Translations under genes and position numbers: made by a program | The notes under the pieces: model-generated | The model's database searches: none | What the model was told of the DNA's origin: nothing | The model's input: only the letters and a program-made list of their open reading frames with translations | In this document: one piece after another, positions 11,530-21,280 of the stretch | Position numbering within the stretch: the stretch's first letter is position 1 | Layout of the letters: every line of letters starts with the position of its first letter | Assembly (NCBI GenBank): GCA_944474755.1 | Contig: OX104115.1 | Location: 35,413,080 to 35,477,079 of the forward strand | DNA from: Limnoperna fortunei | Lineage: Eukaryota > Mollusca > Bivalvia > Mytilida > Modiolidae | Direction of reading: 5' to 3' | Length of the DNA: 64,000 nt

Positions 11530-12075
11530 ATATGCTATATAAATAAATTTTGCGAGAATACTGACTTTTGATTGGCTGGAAAATATTTTCTATCAGAGGA
11601 TGGAAAACAAATTTGATCGTCATGGAGACACGCGCCATTTTACGTCATATATTACTCCACGGGAAACTAACAGTTTTTGTGTTGATCTCTTTTTTCAAAA
11701 ATGTCCAGTTACAAAAATAAAATTGGTGAGTTTATTCTATTGATTGAATTTATTTATAAGTATTAACTACAAAAAACATTTTCTCCATCGAGGGATAACA
11801 ATATTTCCGTTTTGCACATTGTATAATCCGCGTAGCGGATACAATATTAATGTACAATATCAATTTTAATTTTCATGCAGGTTTCATTTAATGATTAACT
11901 ACAAAAAATATTTTCTCCATCGAGGGATAACACAATTTTCGTTTTGCACATTGTATATGTGCACAACGGAAATTTTGTTATCCCCCAATTGAGAAAATAT
12001 TGTTTGTAGTAAATCCTTAAATAAAACGTGCATGAAAATTAAAAGTGATATTGTACATTTATACAGAAATACTAC
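11530..12075. repeat. Complex of direct and inverted repeats within an intron
   Basis: The block ttaactacaaaaaacattttctccatcgagggataaca at about 11763 is repeated at about 11896. It then appears inverted at about 11970-12022 (ttgttatcccccaattgagaaaatattgtttgtagtaa), so 11896-12022 can form an imperfect hairpin around gcacattgtatatgtgc. This looks like a MITE-type insertion with a duplicated arm. The minus-strand open frame at 11899-12081 comes from this structure. Confidence 0.65.
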
Positions 12076-12239
12076 ATTCACTTAATGGCTTATACACACA
12101 CGGAAATTTAAACATTTAAATAAACAATACACACAAACTGTACAGATACATTGTTTTAGTCTAAGAAAGAAATGTTCATGTCTTGCATTTCTAATATAGA
12201 TAATTAATACTTTCTAAAAATAAGTTAGCGTTGTATTTT
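12076..12239. other. Intron segment sharing a motif with three other introns
   Basis: Just upstream, at about 12072, the sequence actacattcacttaatggcttatacacaca resembles 8181-8210, 14181-14207 and 15521-15552. These pieces all lie in introns of the microexon array, which supports module duplication. Confidence 0.5.
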
Positions 12240-13200
12240 TAGCTCCTTGTAGGAGATATTTGGCTCAAAACTTGAAAATTATTAGAACTAGAAAAAGTAA
12301 GCATTGCCTTATTGTTCTGCTATATGAAAGCTAAAAAATGGCTTTAAAGTCAAGATTGTCTGATTAACAGTTTAAGTGTTATTCCCCTTGAACTGTTTTT
12401 GAATCGGTTTTAATTGATTTTTAAAAATCTTCTCCTCTGAAACCACTGAAGTACTGCTTTGAAACATTGTACACATCATCCGTCAAATGTCCTCTACCAG
12501 GTGTGCACAAACCATGGCCACAGATTAACCAACATGGACGCATGGGCTAAAAATAGAACGGGGGAGGGGTCAAAATACAGTTTTTGGCTTTAGTTCAAAA
12601 AGTATAACAGATACAGGAAAACCGAAGAGACATGCCTTCATCAGTATCGAACGGTCTACGAAACACTCCATTGTGTCGAAGTTGTATGATGACTCCTTGT
12701 AGCAGTTAATCGAAATTGATGATTTTTGCCATTTTTGCCTCAATGTCTTTAAAATCATTAAAACTAGAGAAAAGGTGAGCATTACTTAATTGTTCTGCTC
12801 TATAACAGCTACAATAATGACCTTAGGATCAACATTGTCTGATGAACCGTTTAGGAATTATTCTCCTTGAACATTTTTTTAAATGAATTTTAACCACTGA
12901 AAGGACTGCTTTGAAATATTGCACACATCATCTTTAAGATGTCCTCTACCAAAATTGTGCAAATCATGACAGCTGAATACATTCATAGCTACGTTAGCTT
13001 AAAATAGAAAATGGGAGAGTGGGGGGCAAGATAGGTTTTGGCTGATAGTTAAACAATATAACAGCTACAGAAAATTTGAAGTCAACCTCTCTCCTAAGCA
13101 TCACAAGCTCATCTTTATATGAGTTATTTCCCTAAGAAGGTCACAATTAATAATTTTTGCAGAAGTGTTTGGCAATTCCTTATAGATTAGAAAAGCTGGA
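12240..13200. repeat. Two diverged tandem units of about 477 bp
   Basis: The segment starting actagaaaaagtaagcattgcc at about 12288 recurs as actagagaaaaggtgagcatt at about 12765. After each come nearly parallel words (ttgttctgct, gattgtctgat or cattgtctgat, actgctttgaaa, cacacatcat, tgtcctctacca). The gtaag and gtgag words here belong to the repeat and are not taken as splice donors. Confidence 0.75.
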
Positions 13201-13506
13201 TAAAAAAGGGTTGCTTAGTTTCAGGCTGAGGTAAGCAATACAGGCTCCTGAGAGTCTCTAGTTTGTCTATCGAAAAAATGTTTTTTGAAAGGAAAAACTT
13301 GAATAATAGACATGTTAGCAATTTCTGAATTGCACACTTTAATCAACGTCTGTTCATAACACATCATGACACATATCATACCAATGTACAGATGTACTCG
13401 AGTACTATCTTACAATGCAAAAAAAGTCTTTAACTTTATTTAGCATATAACGGATATAACTGCTTCTACTATTGTTTATAATCATCTTGTCTTTTTCTCT
13501 TCAAAG

Positions 13507-13530
13507 GAATCAAATACATTCGATATTTAG
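13507..13530 (+). CDS. Microexon candidate 4 (24 nt, octapeptide cassette)
   Basis: The acceptor cttgtctttttctcttcaaag precedes 24 open bases, followed by GTAAGT. With a carried G it encodes GIKYIRYL plus one base, phase 1 on both sides. It keeps the central Y-I-R-Y of the 14509 exon. The following intron starts gtaagtcgttatcatgctgggatatag, closely resembling the start of the intron after 7987 and 11035. Confidence 0.7.
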   Translation, partial: ESNTFDI

Positions 13531-14030
13531 GTAAGTCGTTATCATGCTGGGATATAGCTTGTTTCTACATATATTTAGCAGTTATTTATATCATAATGGT
13601 TATATTGATATACTACAACCTATCCTGTTATAAACAAAAAACTTGTGGCAAATATGGCTAATAAATCAATAGTTTGGAATTGGACGTATGTTATGTTTAT
13701 ATCGCGTAACAATATACGAACGTTGTATGCATCTTGCAACGATAAAATGCATTTTAAAACAGCAAAAATTAATAACAATTTTAGATTTCTGAATTACGTT
13801 TTACAGTGATTTATTCATAACATAACGACAATGTCAAATGTCGTACAAATGCAGTATTCGAGAACGTTTGACGAACCTGAACAACATTCTAATTACCGTT
13901 TGCACTGAGGACATAGGATTAGAAAATATCTGAATAGACACATGAATTCTCCATGTATAACTTTGATGTAAAAATGTAATGATTGGTATACGCACTTTTC
14001 ATATTCATATGTTTTCTTCTCTCGTCACAG

Positions 14031-14054
14031 TAAATCAATCCCGTGAAGATTTGG
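14031..14054 (+). CDS. Microexon candidate 5 (24 nt, phase 1-1)
   Basis: The strong pyrimidine-rich acceptor tttcttctctcgtcacag precedes 24 bases, then GTAAGT. With a carried G it encodes VNQSREDL plus one base. Length and phase equal those of its neighbours, but the peptide has diverged and keeps only the central Arg. The intron after it begins gtaagtcatcaccatcc, related to the other post-exon flanks. Confidence 0.7.
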
Positions 14055-14508
14055 GTAAGTCATCACCATCCTTCTGAATAAACGTTTGTTTGTATATATT
14101 AAACAACCTTTTGCACGTGCGACTCATAAAACAAATATGTGCCAGATTATCATACCACATTTTACGTTGCTCAAAAAACTACATGCAATAAATTATACTT
14201 ATGCACATAAAAGAGAAGAAAACGGTTACAATCATCGCGTCATTATTTATTGTTTTCGTCAGAAGACATGGAACATTTCATTGACTAAAATACTAAGATC
14301 ACCGAATTGTATTTACTTTTCTATGAAATAAACAACACTGAAAAAAAACAAATTGACACATCGACACCAATCAACATAGTAATTACTCTTTGCTCTGATA
14401 ACAAGGGCAAACAATAATTATTAATATATTTAAAGACAAAACATTTATTGAATGTAACGATTGTTGTTATCAGTGTATATTTATCTGTGTAGTCTTCTCT
14501 TTTCATAG

Positions 14509-14532
14509 CTAGCGAATACATTCGATACTTCG
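14509..14532 (+). CDS. Microexon candidate 6 (24 nt, octapeptide cassette)
   Basis: The acceptor agtcttctcttttcatag is nearly the same as that of the 17290 exon. The 24 bases encode, with a carried G, ASEYIRYF plus one base, and GTAAGT follows. It is a clear relative of the exons at 11012, 13507 and 17290. Phase 1 at both ends. Confidence 0.75.
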
Positions 14533-15066
14533 GTAAGTTCTCTCTATACAGAAATATATACTCTTAACAAAAGGAACGCAAAGTTGTTTTCTACATATTT
14601 TAATCAAAATTTTACAATCCCACAGACGATATTGACTTAAGATGTTTGTTATTTGCAATGTAACATTAATTGCCTGTACACAGAACAAATCACAGTTACA
14701 ACTTACATCCTGTCAACGGCAAGCTAGTAACGTGTGCGGCCACCTCGGGAAGCCAGCACTGCTCTGGATCTCGTCAGCATGGACTCTATAAAAACACGAA
14801 CGTTATTGGGAGGTATTCTTCGCCATTTTCTTTCAACATCTGTCTTTTTTTCTCCAAAAATACCATATATCAAATACTTAACGTAATTCGGAAAAAAGCA
14901 TGATAAAGAATTACTTTATTTTGACACAGAAATATAAAGATTGCTGATTTTAAAAAATTCAACACAATCTTGAACATTCATAATTCATGTAAACTTTAAA
15001 ATTGTAATGCAATTTTTTTTCTGACATTCCGTTACTCTTCTGTCTGTAGCATTTATTTTTTCATAG
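14533..15066. other. Intron sequence, no other feature
   Basis: The intron opens with gtaagttctctctatacagaaatat, related to the other post-exon flanks. The 77-aa open frame at 14670-14903 has no recognised motif. Confidence 0.4.
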
Positions 15067-15090
15067 CAGGTGATTAAAAATATTTCTAAA
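15067..15090 (+). pseudogene. Decayed microexon
   Basis: After tctgtagcatttattttttcatag, a preserved acceptor very like those at 14509 and 17290, the next bases (caggtgattaaaaatatttc) align with the ASEYIRYF exon. They contain an in-frame TAA, and the expected GTAAGT position reads taaaat. The frame and the donor are both lost, so this copy could not be spliced in. It shows that cassettes are gained and lost in this array. Confidence 0.55.
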
Positions 15091-15950
15091 ATTTAATTTC
15101 CACATACCCTATCATAACTCAAAATCGTTTAGTATATTAAAAAGACATGCAGAAAATTCGAAGTTTTGGTGGTTTACTCGATAGGAAGTTATGATCTTCA
15201 TAATGGTGACTCAGTATAGATTTAATTACGTCATGATGACTCAAAACGTAACTAACGTTGTATTCATCATGTAACGCTTAAATGCATTTTCGAAAAACGT
15301 GAAATAAAAATAGTTTAACAGATTTGAGAGTCGAATATTCAAAACATAACGTCAGTCAGATATGGACAGCAAGAACATACTTTACGATTGTTTTGCCTTT
15401 TCTCTTTTGGTATATATATTTTTTCAATAACTCAAGTGTTTTTTGGTGAGCGATATATTAATGTGCTACAGATTATGTGTTCAATTATATTAAATGTTTT
15501 ATTTTACTGATCTTCAAAACTACCGCATTCAATAAATGGCCTATACACACACCGAAAGTATCAAAAAGCAGTATCGGTACACTGTCAGGAATATAAAGTG
15601 TATTTGTTCGAGCTTAGAAACAGACAGAATTGTGATTATCCACCGGGCATTGTTGCTGCAGGTTAAAACGCATAATATACGAACATTGTATTTATCATGT
15701 AACGATAAAATCTACATTAAACATAAAAGAACTAAAATGATATTTTTAAATGATTTGATTTCCAAATTAAATTTTAAGGCATACCTGGTTATAACATGAC
15801 GACATATTATTTAGTGTTCTATTCGACAAGATCTTGTAAACGAAACGAAATTTTTATTACTATTTGCACTGAAAATAATATTGGAATGAGACAGAAAGCG
15901 AATGCAAACCGATATTACCGGACAAGTATTGGTATAACTTTATTTTTATA
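15091..15950. other. Intron sequence with module-like flanks, no intact exon
   Basis: The stretch near 15395-15560 (gccttttctcttttggtatatatatt, then taccgcattcaataaatggcctatacacac) parallels intron stretches next to real microexons, but no intact 24-nt exon remains. The 87-aa frame at 15536-15799 is treated as chance. Confidence 0.45.
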
Positions 15951-17245
15951 ACGCCTTGAGAACTGTTTGTCTGACATAAGTTCTTGGATGAGTGCCAACT
16001 TACTAAAGCTGAATCAAGACAAAACAGAGCTAATTATTTTTTCACCGAAGAATCAAGTGAACCGGTTCTCAAACGTACAACTAACATTCGATGGAACTGT
16101 AGTGACGGATGTTTCTTGTGTTAAGAATTTGGGATGTTACTTCGACAACACACTTAGTATGGACGATCAAGCCAGTGCAATAACGAAATCGTGTTTTCAT
16201 CAAATTCGAAACATTGGCCGAATTCGATCATTTATCACCAACGACGCTTGTAAGACACTAGTCAGCTCGTTAGTTACATCCAGATTAGACTATGCTAATG
16301 CTCTGTTGTATGGTACAAATAGCCGTGTTATGACAAAACTGCAACGTGTCCAAAATGCTGCTGCAAGATTAATTACGAGAACTAAAAAGCATGAATCAAT
16401 AACACCAATTCTCATGTCTTTGCACTGGCTTCCGATGAAATATCGTTGCGAGTATAAACTCCTAATGTACGTTTTCAAGGCTATCAATGGTGATGCTCCT
16501 ACATACTTGCAAGAGTTAGTGAACATGTATAGACCAGGTAGAACGTTACGATCAGAAAACAGCATGTTATTGCAAGTTCCAAGGAATGTCCGGACGAAAA
16601 CATATGGGAACCGGCGATTTGACTGTGCTGCGCCTTTTCTTTGGAACAACTTACCAATGACATTGCGGAAATTATTATCTTTAGACGCGATTAAAAGGGA
16701 TCTGAAAACACATTTGTTCAGGAAAGCTTATTGTGATATTTAAACTATGTGTGATCTGTTTTTTACTGGTTTTTTTTTTTGTTTTTTTTTTAGATGCTTT
16801 CTATTTGTGATAGTTTGGGTTAACTGTGGTCTCATATTTACTTTTATGTAGATTTATTTTTAAGCTTTTATATCTTTATAACTATAATTGTCTTATAAGG
16901 TTTTTTTTGTTCTAGTTTTGTTTTTATTTATTATTATTTTTTTTATTTTGTATATCTCAATTTCAAAATAGTATTCAAGTTACGATAAATTGTAATTTTT
17001 ACTTGTTTTAAACATAAAATATATCTATATAAATTTTTTGCATTTTAATTTTTAATTGGTGCTTTAATTTTTGTTAAAATTGCATTATACCGGTATTGTT
17101 TTTAAATACTTTGTTCCCCTTTCAACATTGTTATAACTATTGTATGTGTGTTGTATAGTGTATGTTGTAAAGCGCTTAGGGTAGTTCTGTTTAACTATAT
17201 TTGCGCTATATAAATATGTATAATAATAATAATAATATAATAATA
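15951..17245 (+). mobile_element. 5'-truncated CR1/L2-type LINE with intact C-terminal ORF and 3' tail
   Basis: The open frame from about 15952 to 16743 (about 263 codons) is the C-terminal third of a non-LTR retrotransposon ORF2. It starts inside the RT after the catalytic YADD (RLENCLSDISSWMSANLLKL) and includes NQDKTELIIF, the thumb-like LGCYFD, and the C-terminal SRLDYANALLYG, KLQRVQNAAARLI, LHWLPMKYR and FDCAAPFLWNNLP. The 3' UTR ends gtaaagcgcttagg and gcgctatataaata followed by a (TAATAA)n tract, the usual 3' end of CR1/L2-group elements. The 5' truncation is typical of target-primed insertion. It lies in an intron in the same orientation as the host gene. The 16290-16649 minus frame is its shadow. 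Confidence 0.9.
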
Positions 17246-17289
17246 ATTTTTACAGAGATATTCATATATGTCTTCCTCTCTTTTCATAG

Positions 17290-17313
17290 GAAGCGAATAC
17301 TGTCGACATGTAG
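17290..17313 (+). CDS. Microexon candidate 7 (24 nt, octapeptide cassette)
   Basis: The acceptor cttcctctcttttcatag precedes 24 bases and GTAAGT follows. With a carried G it encodes GSEYCRHV plus one base, phase 1 on both sides. It is most like the 11012 exon (GSEHLRHA). The intron after it starts gtaagtcgtcatcctac, as after microexon 1. It lies about 45 bases after the LINE tail and about 60 bases before the 1.7-kb repeat. Confidence 0.75.
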   Translation, partial: EANTVDM

Positions 17314-17374
17314 GTAAGTCGTCATCCTACTTTTATATACTCTAAATTGTCGTAATTTACTCGCAAGTATTAGT

Positions 17375-19112
17375 ACAGCACTTGAAACTTGAACACTTTT
17401 AGCAATCGGTCAGCGTTCCAAAATCCGTTAATAATCAGTTATCAATCAGTCAGATCAGTCAAACATTTCCTAATTCGTCATATCGTTCCTAAGCCGTCGA
17501 TCTGTCAATTTACGACTTTGGAACGATTTTGACTGATCTGACGGATTGATTTGGACTGATCGCACTAATCAGTCAATATAACTTACGGTCAGTGAAATTA
17601 GAGAAATGCCAACTGTTATTTCCTCACTTCTGGCTTGTCTTACCTTCACATAAGGCATAAAATAGTCCAAAGAAATAAATGATATAAATTGAAATACCCC
17701 AATCTATATTTAATGCTTCTGTGAAGAAATATAAACATCACCTAGTGTCAGTTTGTTAAAAAAAACTCTTTTTTAATATTAATTAAAAAACACACAAAAT
17801 GAGTTCAAAAAATATTTTACATCGCGTATTTGTCTTTGAAATTTATAAAGCGGAAAAAGTGCGAATGAAGAAAAAGGCGAAGTCCTAATCATACAAATTT
17901 GTTTTTTTCTTCGCGCTTTCGCGTTAACATTATTTGTATGTATGTTTGTTTAACACATTTTCAAAAATTATATTACTCTATATAATGTAATGTTGAGTGA
18001 AAAAGAGCTGCAGTACCAAGTAAAACCGCCGACCTTCGACAGAAAAACTGGTACTCTTTGCAAATTAAGGAATGATCGATGTAAGGTAAAACGGACGATC
18101 TCCGCGATCAATAGTAGACTACTTCTGACTTTACCACCGAGAGTGAGTTTTTTTTTAAACGCTTCAAAAGATCATTTTTCGTGGTTTGATCAACGTTTTC
18201 TTTCTGTGGCACAATTCCGGCGTACAATACTGAATAAGATTAACGACTACAGCGAAAGCATCTTGTATATATCATATTCACTATTTCATTGAGTCACATT
18301 AATTTACAAGAATTAAATCTCAAAGAATAAACAAATAAACATGCATGTATATAGATACTTCTGAGTTAAAGTTGCGAACATTTAAGCGTAAGATGAAAAT
18401 CGAGTCTGCTTCTCTCGCATTTTTGCCGTCACAGTTTCGAGTTTTCGTTGATAAAATATCAAAGGCTAAGTTCTTTTAATTATTTAAACGCTTATTGTGT
18501 TCAGTAATATTTAAAACGGATTGTAAGATATTCCACGAACAGAGTTTTTAAAACATCGGCAGATTTTTTCAAAGATTAGTTTTGTACTTTTCCTTTTGTT
18601 TGCTCAAAAAGAAATAAATAGTTGGTAGTTGGCTTCGATGGGAAATAATATTTTAATTAGTGTGAGGTTTATATTACGATGTCTGTTATAGGCGTTCGAT
18701 ATTTTAATGATAAATAAGTATACATGTTTTCCTTAAAAATCGGGATTACTTGAAGTAGGTTACTAAGGATCACAGAGCTGCCCAGCCCGTTCTCAGGTGG
18801 CGGCACTGGATGCACCTCTTTAGGTCATCATACGGAAAAGCCTGGCCGCGGACCATAGTGGGTGACGTGTTTAGAGAGTGACACGCTCCATGCACGATAC
18901 GGATCGCTTTATTTGTAGATTTCGAAAAAGAACAGGCTCAAAAAGGCAAATTTTCCGCACCTACCTATACCCTATATTTTTCCAGTTGCATTCAAAATGT
19001 TTGCCCTTTGGTCTATCTTTTCTTAATTGATTGTTTTGAAACTTTATTTTGTCATGAATAATGCTTAAATACTGCTCACTGGAAGCAAAGCGAACATCCA
19101 ATCAATCATTTA
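17375..19112 (+). mobile_element. 1.7-kb interspersed element, copy 1, containing SINE-like core
   Basis: This block is repeated in inverted orientation at about 53383-55115. It starts aacacttttagcaatcggtcagcg, followed by a segment rich in alternating atcagtca and gactgat words (17400-17600). It has a SINE-like core at about 17975-18150 (minus sense), then gtgacgtgtttagagagtgacacgctcc and aaaatgtttgccctttggtc, and ends tgctcactgg... with a short caatcaatca tail. No transposase or RT frame was found, so it looks non-autonomous; the class is unknown. The 100-aa open frame at 17990-18292 lies across the SINE-like part and is not considered a gene. Confidence 0.7.
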
Positions 19113-19289
19113 ATGAATAAGTTTTTATTAAAACTGAAGGACGCTCCCTTAACGGGAAAGTTTTGAAAGGTTCTTGATATGACTGTCATGACAATGTTCA
19201 AACAGATTTTATAAACCTAAATGATTAATGAAGTTTTAATGAAGTTTTGTTCCAAACATGACTGTTTCGTACATTAAAACGGTAGGTAA

Positions 19290-21280
19290 ATCATGGTTTA
19301 AAGGGACATAACTCCTAGAATACTTCGGTCCATATGTAACAAAAATGCGTCTTAATAAAGGAAATATTTTCCCCTTAATATCTATCTTTACGGTTTTAAA
19401 GGAGTAGCGCTAACAACAAAACATGAAAATCAAGAATTTGACATTGACCGTTGTTTCAGGGTCACAGAACATATGGGTTTACGATCAAGTTCCCTTGATT
19501 CTTGAGATTTATTTGCATAACACGTATAATTTTCTTTAATGTGAGATAACTCTCATAAGATGTCAGATCCCGTTAATATAGACAGCAAAATGTTGGGTAA
19601 GGATATCTAACACTTGTATGTAATGGTTTCGAGTCGATATCTTTTATGGTTTAGGAGTTACGCTAACAGAATTTTTAGTTTTAGTCTTTTCAATAATAGG
19701 ACATCACATGTTTTTTATCGTAAGGGAATTCAAACATTCTAAACATTAAAATTTGACAGGAAATAACTTTACAAAATATTTTTTATTGTTTTGTATTCTT
19801 TGTTTAAGATTTGCACGTCTTAAATAAGTCGTAATTATGAATAGAACATTTTAGGAAGAAAAATCATTTCAATATCTATGAAAATAGCAACGGACAAAAA
19901 CTAGTATGTGACCTTGATCTTGTGGACATTTTCAGTGTCAACTTTCATTAGCGTCTTTGGTTAAGACCCAATAACTCTAATAGCAATAGTTAATGAGTAA
20001 TGTATGTAAAGCTAATAACTACTTGATTAATAGTAGATAACTCTTATAACATTAAGTCAAATCTTTGCTCTCTAAATGTAACAAGGTTTCTTCTTTACAA
20101 GGCCAACATATTCCTTGATACGTTGCTATGTTTGTCTTACGGTTTGAAAGAACTAACAATACCAAACAAATGTCAACATCTAAAAGGTGACCTTGCCCTG
20201 CGTTCATTTTCAAGGTCACGAAGGTCAATGATGCAGACCTATTCACTTACCATCGATATCTATTAAGTTATATATGAAAAACTAACACTCAACTGTCCTT
20301 ATGGGAGATAACACGTATAAAAAGAAGTCAAATTCTTTGCCCCAAATGTGACAAAGTAGCAAATGTCAAAATTTGAAACCTGAACTTCACCTTTGATCTT
20401 GTGTCCATTCTCTAGGTCAAAGGTCACGAGGATCTATAGTGAAGACCCCATACCTCTATTGTCAATAAATTTTACGTCGCGCAAGGTGTAAGACACATGT
20501 TGGTAAATATTTGGTGTTGCTTTTTTTATTGGTTTAGAAGGAGTAGCAATAACAATCTTTTTAGTAAAAGTGGAAAATGAAAATAGCAAGTTTCAAAAAC
20601 TAGTACCTGACCTTGACCGTTATAGGTCAACTGTCATAGCGTCTTTAATGAAGATCCCATGGCTCTGCTATCAATAGTTATTGAGTTATGTATGTAAAAC
20701 TAATGATTACTTGATTTTATGGGAGTTAACTCGTATTATTCAAATCCTTTCCTTCGTAATGTAACAAAGTTACGCCTTGACAAAACCAACATTTTCCCTG
20801 GTATAAGTTTCTATTTATATCTTACGGTTTTAAAGAACTAACAATAATAAACAAATTTCAACATCTAGAAAGTGTGCAGGACCATTGAACTTGTGCCCAT
20901 TTTCGAGGCCAAAGGTCATGAGGTTCTATGGCGAAGACCCCATGCCGCTATCGTCAATAACTAATAAGTCATGTGTAAAGAACTAATAATCAAGTGTCTT
21001 AATTTAAGATAACTCTTATAAACTTTATTCAAATCACAAGCTTTATATGGGTGAAAGAACGTCTTAATAAGTCGAACATTTCCCTTAAAGTGGTTATTTT
21101 CCTTTTATGGTTTCGGAGCAGTAGCGTGCCTCTACTACCAAGTTTGTAAATTATGTATGAAAAACTAGTGTCTAAATGGTGACGACTTCTATAATTGAAG
21201 TCAAATTACATTGCTTAAAATGGACAAACTAGCGTCTTAGTTGAGGCAAACATAATAATACAGAAAAAGCTATGTGTCGC
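19290..21280. repeat. Array of diverged tandem repeats, unit roughly 200-290 bp
   Basis: Recurring words are aaggtcacgaggat, gaagaccccat, ctctattgtcaataa, gttatgtatgtaaaactaat, gggagataactc and ttacggtttta. Units centred on gaagacccat-type words lie near 19965, 20230, 20435, 20650, 20930 and 21135. The copies have diverged considerably. A microexon-like match inside it (19575-19590) was rejected. Confidence 0.7.

Noticed and set aside
11704..11725. AG|ttacaaaaataaaattg|gtgag as a possible microexon
   Set aside because: Its length does not preserve the phase 1-1 pattern, the acceptor is poor, and it sits inside a repeat-rich segment.
16290..16649. 119-aa open frame on the minus strand
   Set aside because: Antisense shadow of the CR1/L2 LINE ORF.
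19575..19591. Microexon-like AG...GTAAGG reading DSKMLG
   Set aside because: It lies near the start of a diverged tandem repeat array and has no pyrimidine tract before the AG. The length (17 nt) does not fit the phase rule.
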